DNA of 64,000 nt from Natronosalvus hydrolyticus. Its GTDB lineage: Archaea > Halobacteriota > Halobacteria > Halobacteriales > Natrialbaceae. Each line of letters starts with the position of its first letter. The first letter of the stretch is position 1. This document shows, in pieces, positions 16,743-25,832 of the stretch. A model generated the notes under the pieces. That model saw nothing but the letters and a program-made list of their open reading frames with translations. It did no database searches and was not told the DNA's origin. Position numbers and translations under genes: made by a program. The DNA lies in assembly GCA_025517525.1 (NCBI GenBank), contig JAOPJZ010000002.1:62001-126000 (forward strand), in the 5' to 3' direction.

Positions 16743-16988
16743 GTGGAGCCGCGACAGAAGTCTGCCCTGCTGTGGGGTGCCGTCGGTTTCATGAGTTTTC
16801 TGGTACTCGTGCAGGGATATGCCCTGCTTCGTGAGCCACTGGTGTCGATCATGCAAGGGTTTAGCGTCGCTGTCGTCGTCGGTATTGGGACAGCCGCGGT
16901 GGCGTACGTCCTCGAGTATCGAGTGGCAGCCTGGTCGGCACGGCGGGCTGTGAGAACGGGTGCAGACGCCGAGTCGGACGACGAGTGA
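16743..16988 (+). CDS. Small two-TM hypothetical membrane protein
   Basis: 81 aa from a GTG four bases after the ridA stop. Two hydrophobic helices (ALLWGAVGFMSFLVLVQGY and GFSVAVVVGIGTAAVAYVLE) are joined by a short loop and followed by a charged tail (RRAVRTGADAESDDE). Conserved in form among haloarchaea, function unknown. Tight spacing suggests co-transcription with ridA. Confidence 0.65.
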   Translation: MEPRQKSALLWGAVGFMSFLVLVQGYALLREPLVSIMQGFSVAVVVGIGTAAVAYVLEYRVAAWSARRAVRTGADAESDDE

Positions 16989-17037
16989 GCAGTCGATACG
17001 TAACAGTTAAACGACCGACCCGGCTATGCTCGAGTGA

Positions 17038-17119
17038 GCCAGGATGGCCGAACGGTAAGGCGCACGCCTGGAAAGCGTGTTCCCTTTCGGGATTCAGGGT
17101 TCAAATCCCTGTCCTGGCG
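17038..17119 (+). tRNA. tRNA-Ser (anticodon GGA)
   Basis: Full cloverleaf with long variable arm. Acceptor GCCAGGA/TCCTGGC, D-stem GCC/GGC, anticodon stem CACGC/GCGTG with loop CTGGAAA (GGA), variable arm TTCCC-TTTC-GGGA, T-arm CAGGG-TTCAAAT-CCCTG, discriminator G, no encoded CCA. It is followed by an inverted and a direct copy of its own 3' end (see the repeat feature at 17098-17325). Confidence 0.97.
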
Positions 17120-17325
17120 TTTTCGTGATTTCACCACCCGTGAGCGCCGCGTAGCGGCGCGAGCACCCGAAATCGCGAAAACGCAGACGGAGGGATTTGA
17201 ATCAGGGAGGTCGCACGGAGCGAGCAACGCGAGCGAGTACGTCCGACCGTGGTTCAAATCCCTGTCCTGGCGTTTTTCCGTCACAACGACCGCGAGCAGT
17301 GCATAGCCGAACAACCCGTAACGTG
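17098..17325. repeat. tRNA-linked 3'-end duplication module (Ser)
   Basis: Direct repeat: 26 bp covering T-loop, acceptor 3' strand and the T-run occur at 17098-17123 (in the tRNA) and 17251-17276. Between them, in inverted orientation, lie AAAACGC (17178-17184) and AGGGATTTGAA (17191-17201), the reverse complement of T-run plus T-arm with a diverged 6-nt acceptor part. The first spacer is a long imperfect hairpin (CGTTTTCGTGATTTC pairing with GAAATCGCGAAAACG) enclosing GCGCCGC-gta-GCGGCGC. A 15-bp motif ACAACCCGTAACGTG at 17311-17325 recurs in the tRNA-Gly module. Confidence 0.75.
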
Positions 17326-17418
17326 GACACGAAACGGTCCACTGTGGTACACCCGGACCTCGAGCACCAGTGCCGGGAGCCTCGAGACCGAAGATATAGA
17401 TAGGTTAGTCGTCTCGCA

Positions 17419-18572
17419 TTGGCCGTGCACGCTCGAACGAAGTGGTTACTGGCGGCGTGTTGTTTCGTCGCTGGCGATGCGATGGCAATGCAGTCTCGAG
17501 GCGCGCTGCTCTCGCGGTTCGAGGCGGATTTCGGGGTTTCGGAGTCGCTTCTGGGGCTCGTCGCCCCGGCTGGAACCGTCGGGTTCGTCGTTGCTATCGT
17601 GCTCGTGGGATTGCTCGCCGGGCGGCTTGACGTTCAGCGGACGATGGTCGCCGGAGCAATCGCGATGGCGGCGTTTCTGTTCACGATTGCGCTCGCGCCG
17701 ACGTACTGGCTGTTTCTGTTCGCGTTACTCGCCCAGGGGGCGGCGGCAGGAATTTTTCGGGCGATGGACCGCCCGCTGTTGAGCCACCTCTATGCAGACC
17801 GACTCGGCCGTGTGTTCGTTCTCTAGGCGCTGGCGTGGGCGCTCGGTGCTGTCACCGGGCCGATTATGGTAAGCGGGGTTTTGCTGGTCGCCTCCTGGGA
17901 GTGGGTGTACGTGCTGATCGGGCTCTTTTCCTCCCTATCGTCGCCGTCGTCTGGCGGTCGTCGCCACCCTCGGGTTGGAACGAACAGCCCCTCGAGCGGG
18001 CTGCCCTTCGAGAGCTGCTCTCGAGGCCAGGGATTCGCGGGACGCTCGTGGGGATGGCGCTGGTAAGTGGTATCGAGGGGGCGATTTTTACCTGGTTACC
18101 CTACTACGCTTTGACGATTATGGACGGTGCGATTGCGCCGCTGGCGCTGTCGGCGTACGTTCCCGGCCGGTATCTGTACGCTCGCGTGATCGGATCGATG
18201 CCCTACCTCCGACTGGCGATACTGACCACGGTGCTCGCTGTGCCGGCGCTTGCGGCGGCCGTCTGGACCACCTCGACCGTCGGCTTGCTCGTTGCGGCCT
18301 TCCTCACGGGGCTCTTGCTCTCGGCACTGTTCCCGTTGCTTTCGGCCTACGGTGTGGAGCTGGCACCGGCCTACAGCGGGCCAGTGAGTTCGCTGGCGAC
18401 GGCAGCGACGTACGGCGGTATCGCCGTTGTCCCGACGGTGATGGGTGTCGTCGCCGAGCAGTACTCGATTAGCGAGGCGATGTGGATTCCTGTGGGGCTT
18501 GCGGTCGTCCTCACGCTCGTCGTCTGGCAAATGGGTTCCGCCTCGAGTGGACGCGAACACGCGGCAACCTGA
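17419..18572 (+). pseudogene. Broken MFS transporter gene (in-frame stop plus frameshift)
   Basis: Remains of a 12-helix major facilitator. The N-terminal part (MAVHARTKWLLAACCFVAGD, then four helices with the loop motif AGRLDVQRTM) runs to a TAG at 17824-17826. The same frame then continues with good MFS sequence (ALAWALGAVTGPIMVSGVLL, ASWEWVYVLIGLF). At the T-run 17926-17929 homology passes to another frame (LFLPIVAVVWRSS) and goes on to the natural C-terminus at 18572. A one-base T deletion explains the shift. Both lesions must be bypassed to make protein, so it is a recent pseudogene. The start is TTG 17419 (or GTG 17425). Confidence 0.85.
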
Positions 18573-18680
18573 TAGGATTTGTTGTCGTCTCCCTGGTCAG
18601 TGCGACTGGGCCGGTTGCTGACCGGTACTCAGTTACAACAATCCCATGACCCGGCCGATCAAATGCGGTTGTAGTCGACG

Positions 18681-18806
18681 CTACCGTTGACACTCGACCG
18701 GCGTATCCGTCGCAATCCACCGCTCGGGTTCGTCGTATTCGCTGATCTCGAGGCGGCCATCGGCCGTGAAACTGGCTTCGTACGCACGGGAGCGCTCTGC
18801 TGACAT
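18681..18806 (-). CDS. 41-residue haloarchaeal hypothetical protein
   Basis: Starts MSAERSRAYEASFTADGRLE and ends DTPVECQR. Too short for usual gene finders, but it has strong haloarchaeal codon bias and a W-I-A-T-D segment like that in the 59-aa protein at 34750 (AWIQSD). No known domain or function. The flanking 18573-18680 and 18807-18998 hold no further gene. Confidence 0.5.
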   Translation of the reverse strand: MSAERSRAYEASFTADGRLEISEYDEPERWIATDTPVECQR

Positions 18807-18998
18807 ACCTCGAGGTGCCACGAGAACCTATGTGAGTACGAGGGAGTTACCGCCACACTCGAGGTGGGTAGGCGACGATTATCGACTGAGAAATTATCGT
18901 AGGCACCCTTTTCGAGACCTGTTGTTTCGAGTATAGGCCGCCTACCGAGTCCTGCTTGGAACACCAGCGATTTGACGGTCTGTCCCCTCGAGAACAGT

Positions 18999-19742
18999 AT
19001 GTGTGGACGCTACACCCTGTTTCTCGAGCAAGCCGACCTCGAGGACCGTTTTGACGCCCGGTTTTCGGAGCCGTTTTCGCCACGATACAACATGGCGCCC
19101 GGTCAGGAACTACCAGTAATTCGTGCCGACGACCCGGAGCGGTTTCGCCACCTCGAGTGGGGGCTTATCCCCGACTGGGCTGACGACGATACCGGGAAAT
19201 TGATCAACGCCCGCGCGGAGACCGTATCGACGAAGCCGAGTTTTCGCGAGGCGTACGAAAAGCCGGTCAAGCGGGAGGGTTCACAGGGGACGGTGCAGGC
19301 CGGTCGGTGTCTGGTGCCGGCCAACGGCTTTTACGAGTGGGTCGAGGCCGACGACGGCAAACAGCCCTATTGGGTGGCCTTCGAAGACGACCGGCCGTTC
19401 GCTATGGCGGGACTCTGGACGCGCTGGGAGCCGTCCGCGGTGACGACCCAGACGGGCCTCGATGCGTTCGGTGGCGGCTCGAGCGACGCGAACGATGAGC
19501 CCGAGGGCCCACGCGAGACGTTTACCGTTGTGACGACCGAACCGAACGACCTGATCGGGCAGTATCACCATCGGATGGCGGCGATACTCGAGCCCGGCCG
19601 CGAACAAGAGTGGCTCTCCGCGGCGGATCCGTCGTCACTGCTTCAGCCGTATCCGTCGGCAGAGATGCGGGCGTATCCGGTTTCGACTGCGGTCAACACT
19701 GCGGGAGTGGACGAACCGTCGCTGGTCGACCCGCTCGAGTGA
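18999..19742 (+). CDS. SOS response-associated peptidase / abasic-site processing protein (HMCES/YedK, SRAP)
   Basis: 247 aa. HMCES-family proteins form a stable thiazolidine DNA-protein cross-link with abasic sites in single-stranded DNA. After Met removal the catalytic Cys2 is N-terminal (M-CGRYTLF). Other conserved elements: RYNMAPGQELPV, LEWGLIPDWA, LINARAETVSTKPSFR, RRCLVPANGFYEW-like (GRCLVPANGFYEWVE, catalytic Asn/Glu) and the late His in QYHHRMAAIL. The start ATG at 18999 is fixed by the requirement for Cys2; an upstream in-frame GTG/ATG would bury it. Stand-alone gene without SOS-type neighbours. Confidence 0.95.
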   Translation: MCGRYTLFLEQADLEDRFDARFSEPFSPRYNMAPGQELPVIRADDPERFRHLEWGLIPDWADDDTGKLINARAETVSTKPSFREAYEKPVKREGSQGTVQAGRCLVPANGFYEWVEADDGKQPYWVAFEDDRPFAMAGLWTRWEPSAVTTQTGLDAFGGGSSDANDEPEGPRETFTVVTTEPNDLIGQYHHRMAAILEPGREQEWLSAADPSSLLQPYPSAEMRAYPVSTAVNTAGVDEPSLVDPLE

Positions 19743-19772
19743 AGTCGCCCGTCCCTCGAGGGGGTCCAGGGG

Positions 19773-19782
19773 TATATAAAAG
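19773..19782 (+). promoter_or_regulatory. Second, distal TATA element upstream of the thermosome gene
   Basis: TATATAAAAG, a strong archaeal TATA box 187 bases before the thermosome start. It could drive a long-leader transcript or a short RNA from about 19804. No convincing gene follows it before the thermosome. Confidence 0.4.
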
Positions 19783-19922
19783 AACGCTGACTGGGTATCT
19801 TCTCCGTGATATGCTGTTCGTCATTGACAGGCATTGTCACACCATCGTAGTGTCTGTGTCGGGCGGTTTTGTTCTTTCTTTCGTCTCCTCGGGGCGGGTC
19901 CGAATCGCGACCATTAACGGTA

Positions 19923-19933
19923 TTTTTATATAG
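19923..19933 (+). promoter_or_regulatory. Proximal TATA box of the thermosome gene
   Basis: TTTTTATATAG. With the usual 26-27 base spacing the transcript begins near 19955, which is after the ATG at 19945 and just before the ATG at 19960; this decides the start codon. Confidence 0.6.
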
Positions 19934-19959
19934 AAGGGCAAACAATGAATCGAGTGACT

Positions 19960-21624
<1,665 letters not shown>

Positions 21625-21676
21625 ACGACGGCTGCTAATACAACATCTTCGACGCTCAGCGAACCGACACTGATCC

Positions 21677-21681
21677 TTTTT
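21677..21681 (+). terminator. Short poly-T terminator after the thermosome gene
   Basis: Five T residues about 52 bases downstream of the stop codon; the only T-run before the palindromic repeat. Confidence 0.35.
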
Positions 21682-21756
21682 GAGCGGTACAATACACTCT
21701 CCTCGACGGAGTAGAGCGATAGTTCACTGCGTGGGTTTCCAGACCTGAACGGATAC

Positions 21757-21839
21757 TATACCGTCGGACAGATGCTTTGATATACTGTCACCGGGAACGG
21801 CCTCCGGTGAATCTATCAACCGTTCTGTCCGACGGTATA
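21757..21839. repeat. 83-bp palindromic (MITE-like) repeat, family B
   Basis: Perfect 16-bp terminal inverted repeats TATACCGTCGGACAGA (21757-21772) and TCTGTCCGACGGTATA (21824-21839). Inner paired segments TTGATA/TATCAA and TCACCGG/CCGGTGA allow the whole element to fold as one hairpin. It lies in the 325-bp gap between the thermosome and the convergent membrane protein gene; nothing else is seen in that gap. Length equals that of family A, but the sequence is unrelated. Confidence 0.7.
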
Positions 21840-21949
21840 AAACTGATTGTGGGGATCCGGTTTCACGCATCGCTCGACGTCTGTGGGAGGCGCTAGAGGG
21901 TTCGTCGTTTTTCGAGCTGAGAGCGGTAGTCTCGAGTGTTCTCGAATCG

Positions 21950-22582
21950 CTACTGTTCGGGAGCGCCGAGCGACTCGAGGACCGATTCGGCGACCCCAGA
22001 GAGGTGCACCTGTCCGAACGTGGCAACGACCAGTGCGCCGAGGGTGTTGAACATCATGTCACGAACGGTGTCGTCGATACCGTGCTGTGAGAGGGGCATC
22101 TGAATCCCGGTTCCCTCTGCGGCGACGTCCAGCCCGAACTCGAACAGTTCCCAGATGACGCCGAAGGCCATCACGAAAATGAGGATGAAGACGAAGGCGA
22201 ACCGACTGGGGATGTGAATATCCTCGTGGTGGAGGTGGATCGCTCGAGCGAAGGTGTAGCCGATGCCAGCAACGACCGAGGCGGACATCGCGTGGGTGAG
22301 GTGGTCCCACCAGCCGATTGCGCCGTAGAGGCCGGCCGACCCCATCGTGTGCAAGAACACGGCCAGCGTGATCCAGAGGCCGAGCCACGGGTCGAGTGGA
22401 ACCCGATAGTTACGCTCGAGAATTGCCGGGGCGAACGTAATGAGGAGGGCGAGCGAGCCGTTCGTGATCGCTTTGGGTTGGGAGTAGAGGACCCCGTAGA
22501 CGATGATGCCCACCAGCAGGAGTTGCATGCCTCGAGTGAGTCGTCGCTGATTCCGAACGGAGGGGCGTGGCAGCAGCGTCAT
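21950..22582 (-). CDS. DUF2238/YjdF-like membrane protein
   Basis: 210 aa, about six helices. The central acidic/His segment WWDHLTHAMSASVVAGIGY and the later VIWELFEFGLD resemble the YjdF (DUF2238) family of inner-membrane proteins of unknown function. The start at 22582 (MTLLPRPSVRNQRR) overlaps the preceding gene's stop by four bases (ATGA), so the two are coupled. Loop residues D-H-x2-H and E-x2-E could bind metal, which is speculation. Confidence 0.7.
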   Translation of the reverse strand: MTLLPRPSVRNQRRLTRGMQLLLVGIIVYGVLYSQPKAITNGSLALLITFAPAILERNYRVPLDPWLGLWITLAVFLHTMGSAGLYGAIGWWDHLTHAMSASVVAGIGYTFARAIHLHHEDIHIPSRFAFVFILIFVMAFGVIWELFEFGLDVAAEGTGIQMPLSQHGIDDTVRDMMFNTLGALVVATFGQVHLSGVAESVLESLGAPEQ

Positions 22583-23241
22583 CGTCGAACCACCTGTCGA
22601 AGTCGGCGACGCAGTCGTCGACCGCGCCGCCGGAAGTACGCATCGAAGAGGATGCCGGCGGCGAGCCCTGCGAGGGCCACCCAGAGGAACTCCTCCATGA
22701 GCACCGCGTTCGCGGTATCCTGTGAAATCTCGCCATCGAGCAGGAAAGTAGTCCCACCGAACTGGTCCATATTCCACCGGATAATCGCCCAGGCCGCGCC
22801 CGATGCAAGCGTCGTGAGGACGACGAAGATGACGGCGAACCAGTGGGTGACCCGAAGTCGCGTGAACATCTGGAGTTCGACGGTGACGATCAGTGCCAGG
22901 CCGGCCACCGAGAGGTAGTAGCCGAACGTGCCAAGTTCGCCGCCAAAGAGCGCTCGAACGAGAATTGGGAGGAGCGCGACGATCAGCACCTCCCAGGGTA
23001 ACATCATTCGCCAGTCACGATGAGCGACCGGTGGAACGAGAACGATGACCCCAGTTACCGCGACGAAAAGTATCCACAGCCGGTCGAAATCGAGCACGCT
23101 CTCGAGAAAGACCAGCCCGAGAAGGCCGACGAACACCCACGCGACGATAGCGTTGAGGCGACTGCTACGAAACAGCCGGTGGAGGGCGTCGTCGACATCC
23201 TCGACGGAGGAATCCGCGTAATCGCTACCTGAATTTCCCAT
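22579..23241 (-). CDS. Five-helix haloarchaeal membrane protein, partner of the YjdF-like gene
   Basis: 220 aa from MGNSGSDYADSSVED (an ATG five codons upstream at 23256 is also possible). A soluble acidic N-terminus is followed by about six hydrophobic stretches (AIVAWVFVGLLGLVFLES, YYLSVAGLALIVTVELQM, HWFAVIFVVLTTLASGAAW) and ends in a strongly basic cytoplasmic tail (RRRGRRLRRRLRQVVRR). No family recognised. Overlap with the YjdF-like gene suggests a membrane complex. Confidence 0.65.
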   Translation of the reverse strand: MGNSGSDYADSSVEDVDDALHRLFRSSRLNAIVAWVFVGLLGLVFLESVLDFDRLWILFVAVTGVIVLVPPVAHRDWRMMLPWEVLIVALLPILVRALFGGELGTFGYYLSVAGLALIVTVELQMFTRLRVTHWFAVIFVVLTTLASGAAWAIIRWNMDQFGGTTFLLDGEISQDTANAVLMEEFLWVALAGLAAGILFDAYFRRRGRRLRRRLRQVVRR

Positions 23242-23311
23242 TTGATGATGGGTCACATTCCCTCTACATAAACTTGCAGCTATCCGCTCTGCTTCGGCGG
23301 TCAGCTGACAC

Positions 23312-23394
23312 TATAGTAGCCATCGAAGATCATTGTACACCCTATCGCAAGCTGGCGTCACGATAGATGTGGAAATCGTTTCACTGGCTACTAT
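23312..23394. repeat. 83-bp palindromic (MITE-like) repeat, family A, copy 1
   Basis: Ends ATAGTAGCCA...TGGCTACTAT, with about 34-bp imperfect terminal inverted repeats meeting near CCTATCGC/CGATAG. It aligns over its whole length with the reverse complement of the copy at 39833-39914. It lies in the non-coding region between divergent genes. Confidence 0.75.
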
Positions 23395-23492
23395 CTCGTT
23401 CGACCGGGTCTCACGCTGGAAACCGGTGCTCGGGATGTATCCCTCGTTCTGGCAAGCAACCTGATTATGTGTCGTGACATAGTACCGCGCCC

Positions 23493-23633
23493 ATGACCTA
23501 CCAAACCACCATCGGCTGGTCGCTGTTTTCCTCGGGCCTCGTCACGCTATTGCTGTTCGTCCTCCCCGGTGATTCTCTTTGGTGGGGCCTCGGACTCCTC
23601 GCTCTCGGCATTATCGTGTTGTACGTCCGATAA
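23493..23633 (+). CDS. 46-residue two-TM membrane protein
   Basis: MTYQTTIGWSLFSSGLVTLL then a short turn (PGDSLWWG) and LGLLALGIIVLYVR. Two tight transmembrane helices form a hairpin, too short for standard ORF calling. Codon use is typical. The last 17 bases of coding sequence are duplicated 25 bases downstream (23639-23655). Function unknown. Confidence 0.55.
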   Translation: MTYQTTIGWSLFSSGLVTLLLFVLPGDSLWWGLGLLALGIIVLYVR

Positions 23634-23727
23634 TCTTGTCGTGTTGTACGTCTGAATCACCGTCTCGTGTCTCGAGGGTCAGCAAAATCGCACCTCATTT
23701 ACGTTTCGAAACAGTACTCCTCCGCCA

Positions 23728-25656
23728 GTGAGTACGACGGACGACGAGACACCGTTTGACGCCTATCGGGACGAAGTCGACAGACCCCTCTGGCGACTCT
23801 TTTCGACGTACGCTCCCGGTCGACTCCGCTGGTTTACCATCGGCATGGCTGCGAACTTCATCGCCCAGATGTCCTCGTTGTTACCGCCGCTAATTTTGGG
23901 GGCAGCTATCGACGCTCTCTTCGCCGGCGATGGGCCCTATTCACTGCCGGTCGTTCCCGACGCGTGGCTACCGGCGGGTGAGATGGCCCAGTTCTGGTTT
24001 TCGGTGAGCACGATAGCGGGCGCGTTCATCGCTGTCGGCCTCTTTACCTGGATTTACGGCGTGTCTGCAAACCTGTTCGCCCACGACGTGATGCACACCG
24101 TCCGGGTCGACTGCTTTACCAAAATGCAGAACCTGGATATGACGTTTTTCGACGACAAACAGACGGGTGAGGTCATGGCCGTCCTCAACGACGACACTCG
24201 AAACCTCGAGATGTTCCTCGATAACGCCCTCGTGAACTCGTTGCGACTGCTGGTGATGGTCGGCGGTATTACAGTTCTCCTCTTTCTGATCAACTGGCAA
24301 CTCGCGTTCGTCACGCTTGTCGCGGTCCCGGCCATGTTCCTCTTCACCTACTGGTTCATGCGTGTCGTCGAACCGCGTTACGTCCGCCAACGCTCTGCCG
24401 TCGCGTGGCTCAACACTCGCCTCGAGAACAGCCTTTCGGGCGTCGGGCTGACGAAGACGACGAGTAGCGAGGACTACGAGGTCGGTCGCGTTCGGAAAGC
24501 GTCGAAACGACTGTTCGACGATACGATGGCCGTCCTCAAACTCTCGTATCTCTACCGGCCCGGAATGGAACTGCTCGCCGGCGTCGCCTTCGCCGCGACG
24601 TTCCTCGTGGGCGGCCTCTGGATCGTCAACGGCGCGGGTCCGGGTCCGATGACGGGAACGTTGCAGGTCGGCGAGTTCGTCACCTTCCTCTTTTTAACCC
24701 AGTTCATCGTCGCCCCGCTTGCGGAGGTTTCGAACATCGTCGACCAGTACCAGAACGCCAAGGCTTCGAGCGAACGGGTATTTGGGCTGATGGACATTCC
24801 CGTCTACGTTTCCGAACCCGACAATCCCGAACCGCTCGAGGACGTGGCGGGTCACGTCGAATACGACCACGTCACGTTCAGTTACGCGACCGACGAGGCT
24901 CGTGCGGTCGGCGACGAACTCGAGGGCGACGAGGAAATTGTCGTCGAAGACGTCTCTTTCAGCGCCGACCCGGGCGAGACGGTCGCGCTCGTGGGGGCGA
25001 CGGGAGCCGGCAAGTCGACGCTGCTCAAACTCCTGTTGCGCCTGTACGACGTCGACGAGGGCGCGATTCGAGTCGACGGCCAGGATATCCGTGACGTGCG
25101 ACTGAACGACCTTCGTTCTGCGGTCGGGTACGTCAGTCAGGAGACGTTCCTCTTCGACGGGTCGATTGCGGACAACATCCGGTATGGAAACTTCGACGCG
25201 AGCGACGTGGCCGTCGAAGAAGCCGCGAGGGCTGCCCAGGCCCACGAGTTCATCGAGAACCTGGACGAGGGATACGAGACGCGAGTCGGTGAACGTGGAA
25301 TCAAACTCTCGGGTGGACAGCGCCAGCGGGTCGCCCTCGCTCGGACCGTCCTGCAGGATCCCGAAGTCCTGATCCTCGACGAAGCGACCAGCGCCGTCGA
25401 TACGAAGACCGAACTCATGATCCAGCGCTCGATCGACCGGCTCACCGAAGACCGAACGACCCTCGCCATCGCTCATCGACTGTCGACGATTCGCGATGCC
25501 GACACGATTCTGGTACTCGAGGACGGCCGCGTGGTCGAACGCGGTGACCACGAATCGCTGCTCGCCGACGACGGCCGATACGCCACCCTCTGGGAAGCCC
25601 AGGCCGGGAATCTGGATCAGGCGCTCGAGACGCTTGCCGACGGTGGCCGTGAGTAA
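23728..25656 (+). CDS. ABC exporter (fused permease and ATPase)
   Basis: 642-aa half-transporter of the ABCB type; a homodimer would export lipids, drugs or peptides. Six-helix type 1 membrane domain (about 30-345) with the coupling segment 'FFDDKQTGEVMAVLNDD'. Nucleotide-binding domain (about 370-620): Walker A GATGAGKST, Q-loop SQETFLFDGS, signature LSGGQRQR, Walker B VLILDEATSAVD, H-loop IAHRLST. An acidic insertion (ELEGDEEIVVED) sits before Walker A. The start is GTG 23728. A near-exact 17-bp duplication of its 3' end with a second stop follows at 25681-25697. Confidence 0.95.
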   Translation: MSTTDDETPFDAYRDEVDRPLWRLFSTYAPGRLRWFTIGMAANFIAQMSSLLPPLILGAAIDALFAGDGPYSLPVVPDAWLPAGEMAQFWFSVSTIAGAFIAVGLFTWIYGVSANLFAHDVMHTVRVDCFTKMQNLDMTFFDDKQTGEVMAVLNDDTRNLEMFLDNALVNSLRLLVMVGGITVLLFLINWQLAFVTLVAVPAMFLFTYWFMRVVEPRYVRQRSAVAWLNTRLENSLSGVGLTKTTSSEDYEVGRVRKASKRLFDDTMAVLKLSYLYRPGMELLAGVAFAATFLVGGLWIVNGAGPGPMTGTLQVGEFVTFLFLTQFIVAPLAEVSNIVDQYQNAKASSERVFGLMDIPVYVSEPDNPEPLEDVAGHVEYDHVTFSYATDEARAVGDELEGDEEIVVEDVSFSADPGETVALVGATGAGKSTLLKLLLRLYDVDEGAIRVDGQDIRDVRLNDLRSAVGYVSQETFLFDGSIADNIRYGNFDASDVAVEEAARAAQAHEFIENLDEGYETRVGERGIKLSGGQRQRVALARTVLQDPEVLILDEATSAVDTKTELMIQRSIDRLTEDRTTLAIAHRLSTIRDADTILVLEDGRVVERGDHESLLADDGRYATLWEAQAGNLDQALETLADGGRE

Positions 25657-25832
25657 CTGCGGACAGTTGTGGCGGTATCGCGTGAGTGACTGCGGACGGG
25701 GTAGTAGCGAAATTCCGGGAACGAGTATCCACTCGAGCGTAGCTATCACTCCACAAGACCTTCACTCGAAAACGATTAAATTCCTGTGTCTGTTGGGGTA
25801 AAATATTACAACTCCGCGTTGTAGCGCCGTGT

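Noticed and set aside
17251..17276. Second tRNA-Ser gene after 17119
   Set aside because: Only the T-loop and acceptor 3' strand are present; no 5' half. The same holds for 44629-44652 after tRNA-Gly.
17824..17826. TAG in the MFS gene as a recoded codon (pyrrolysine or readthrough)
   Set aside because: A second, independent frameshift lies 100 bp downstream, so decay is the simpler explanation.
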